Shown here: piece by piece, positions 23,618 through 23,744 of the stretch
Layout of the letters: every line of letters starts with the position of its first letter
Position numbering within the stretch: the first letter of the stretch is position 1
Origin: JBBIWA01 sp037439425
GTDB taxonomy: Bacteria; Acidobacteriota; Blastocatellia; RBC074
Direction of reading: 5' to 3'
NCBI GenBank assembly: GCA_037439425.1
Contig: JBBIWA010000081.1
Span: forward strand, 1-23,744
DNA length: 23,744 bases
Made by a program: the position numbers and the translations under genes
Notes under the pieces: generated by a model
The model's database searches: none
What the model saw: the letters and a program-made list of their open reading frames with translations, nothing else
Told to the model about the DNA's origin: nothing

Positions 23618-23744
23618 GTAACTACTCAGCCTACCGCAGCAGGTTGACCTGAGTGAATGGTAGGGATAAAAGGTCTCCCGGCCAAAGCCGATTGCAGCGC
23701 GACAATCGCCCGCTGTCCATTCTTCCGCGCGGTCGAAATATACC
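23618..23744 (-). mobile_element. Right end of a probable IS66-type insertion sequence (partial)
   Basis: Read from its outer end, this segment begins GTAACTACTCAGCC (plus 23618 onward); IS66-family terminal repeats typically start GTAA and are flanked by 8-bp target duplications. The segment holds the last codons of a transposase-like frame and ends inside the signal-peptide region of the TonB receptor gene. The element continues past the window, so its other end and the duplication (expected copy GCACAGAC, 23610-23617) cannot be seen. Confidence 0.55.
23626..23744 (-). CDS. C-terminal end of a transposase, probably IS66 family (partial)
   Basis: The minus strand is open from the window edge to TGA 23626-23628, giving 38 residues that start YISTARKNGQRAIVALQSAL and continue AGRPFIPTIHSGQPAAVG. 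The pattern Y-STARK-G----AL--AL-G-PF-P matches what I know of the C-terminus of IS66-type TnpC transposases. The frame is too short for the usual ORF finding and is incomplete at its 5' end. It is directly upstream of, and in frame with, the truncated TonB receptor, separated by the TGA. Confidence 0.55.
   Translation of the reverse strand, partial: YISTARKNGQRAIVALQSALAGRPFIPTIHSGQPAAVG

Overview
This 23.7 kb window reads as bacterial chromosome with dense, mostly intact genes of moderate-to-high GC. The gene mix points to Acidobacteriota, most likely a Blastocatellia-like lineage: an Oar-type TonB-dependent receptor with an N-terminal carboxypeptidase-regulatory-like domain, an Agl23-type (TIGR03663) membrane glycosyltransferase-like protein, a Tat-exported Gfo/Idh/MocA oxidoreductase, and an NrfHA pair. 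The assignment is inferred from gene content only; no rRNA is present.

Layout. 1-2208 (+): short direct repeats and a perfect palindrome, then a decayed MlaF-type ABC ATPase pseudogene followed by an intact MlaD/MCE lipid-transport protein. 2318-4384 (-): a single-domain rhodanese behind an Agl23-like multi-spanning membrane protein. 4447-7796 (-): a four-gene minor-pilin operon (FimT/GspH-, PilV-, PilW- and PilX-like) ending in a clear intrinsic terminator. 8127-9585 (+): a small putative lipoprotein and a patatin-like phospholipase. 9742-9815 (+): tRNA-Arg(UCG) with a recognisable sigma70-type promoter. 9838-11924 (-): nrfH then nrfA (nitrite to ammonia), separated by a cluster of three palindromes. 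12184-13311 (+): an FAD/quinone-type oxidoreductase divergent from nrfH. 13314-14078 (-): a LOG/TIGR00730 protein. 14392-16359 (+): a Tat Gfo/Idh/MocA oxidoreductase closely coupled to a sirtuin, followed by a hairpin-rich 344-bp intergenic region. 16704-17567 (+): an AIM24-family protein with a zinc ribbon. 17622-18242 (-): leucyl/phenylalanyl-tRNA-protein transferase. 18432-20532 (+): a JAB/MPN metallopeptidase and an exported M48 metallopeptidase. 20638-23613 (-): the TonB-dependent receptor, whose signal-peptide region is interrupted by what looks like the right end of an IS66-type insertion sequence at the right edge (23618-23744).

How the parts work together. The clearest multi-gene functions are pilus biogenesis (four prepilins in one operon), respiratory nitrite ammonification (NrfH passes quinol electrons to NrfA), and envelope lipid transport (MCE protein, whose adjacent ATPase copy is dead). 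I saw no CRISPR array, phage module, toxin-antitoxin pair or defence system. The points most worth a second look are the IS-interrupted receptor, the ATPase pseudogene beside an intact MCE partner, the palindrome cluster inside the nrf operon, the long composite hairpin after the sirtuin gene, the CXXCH (not CXXCK) first heme site of NrfA, and the Pro/Thr-rich, cysteine-tipped minor pilin.
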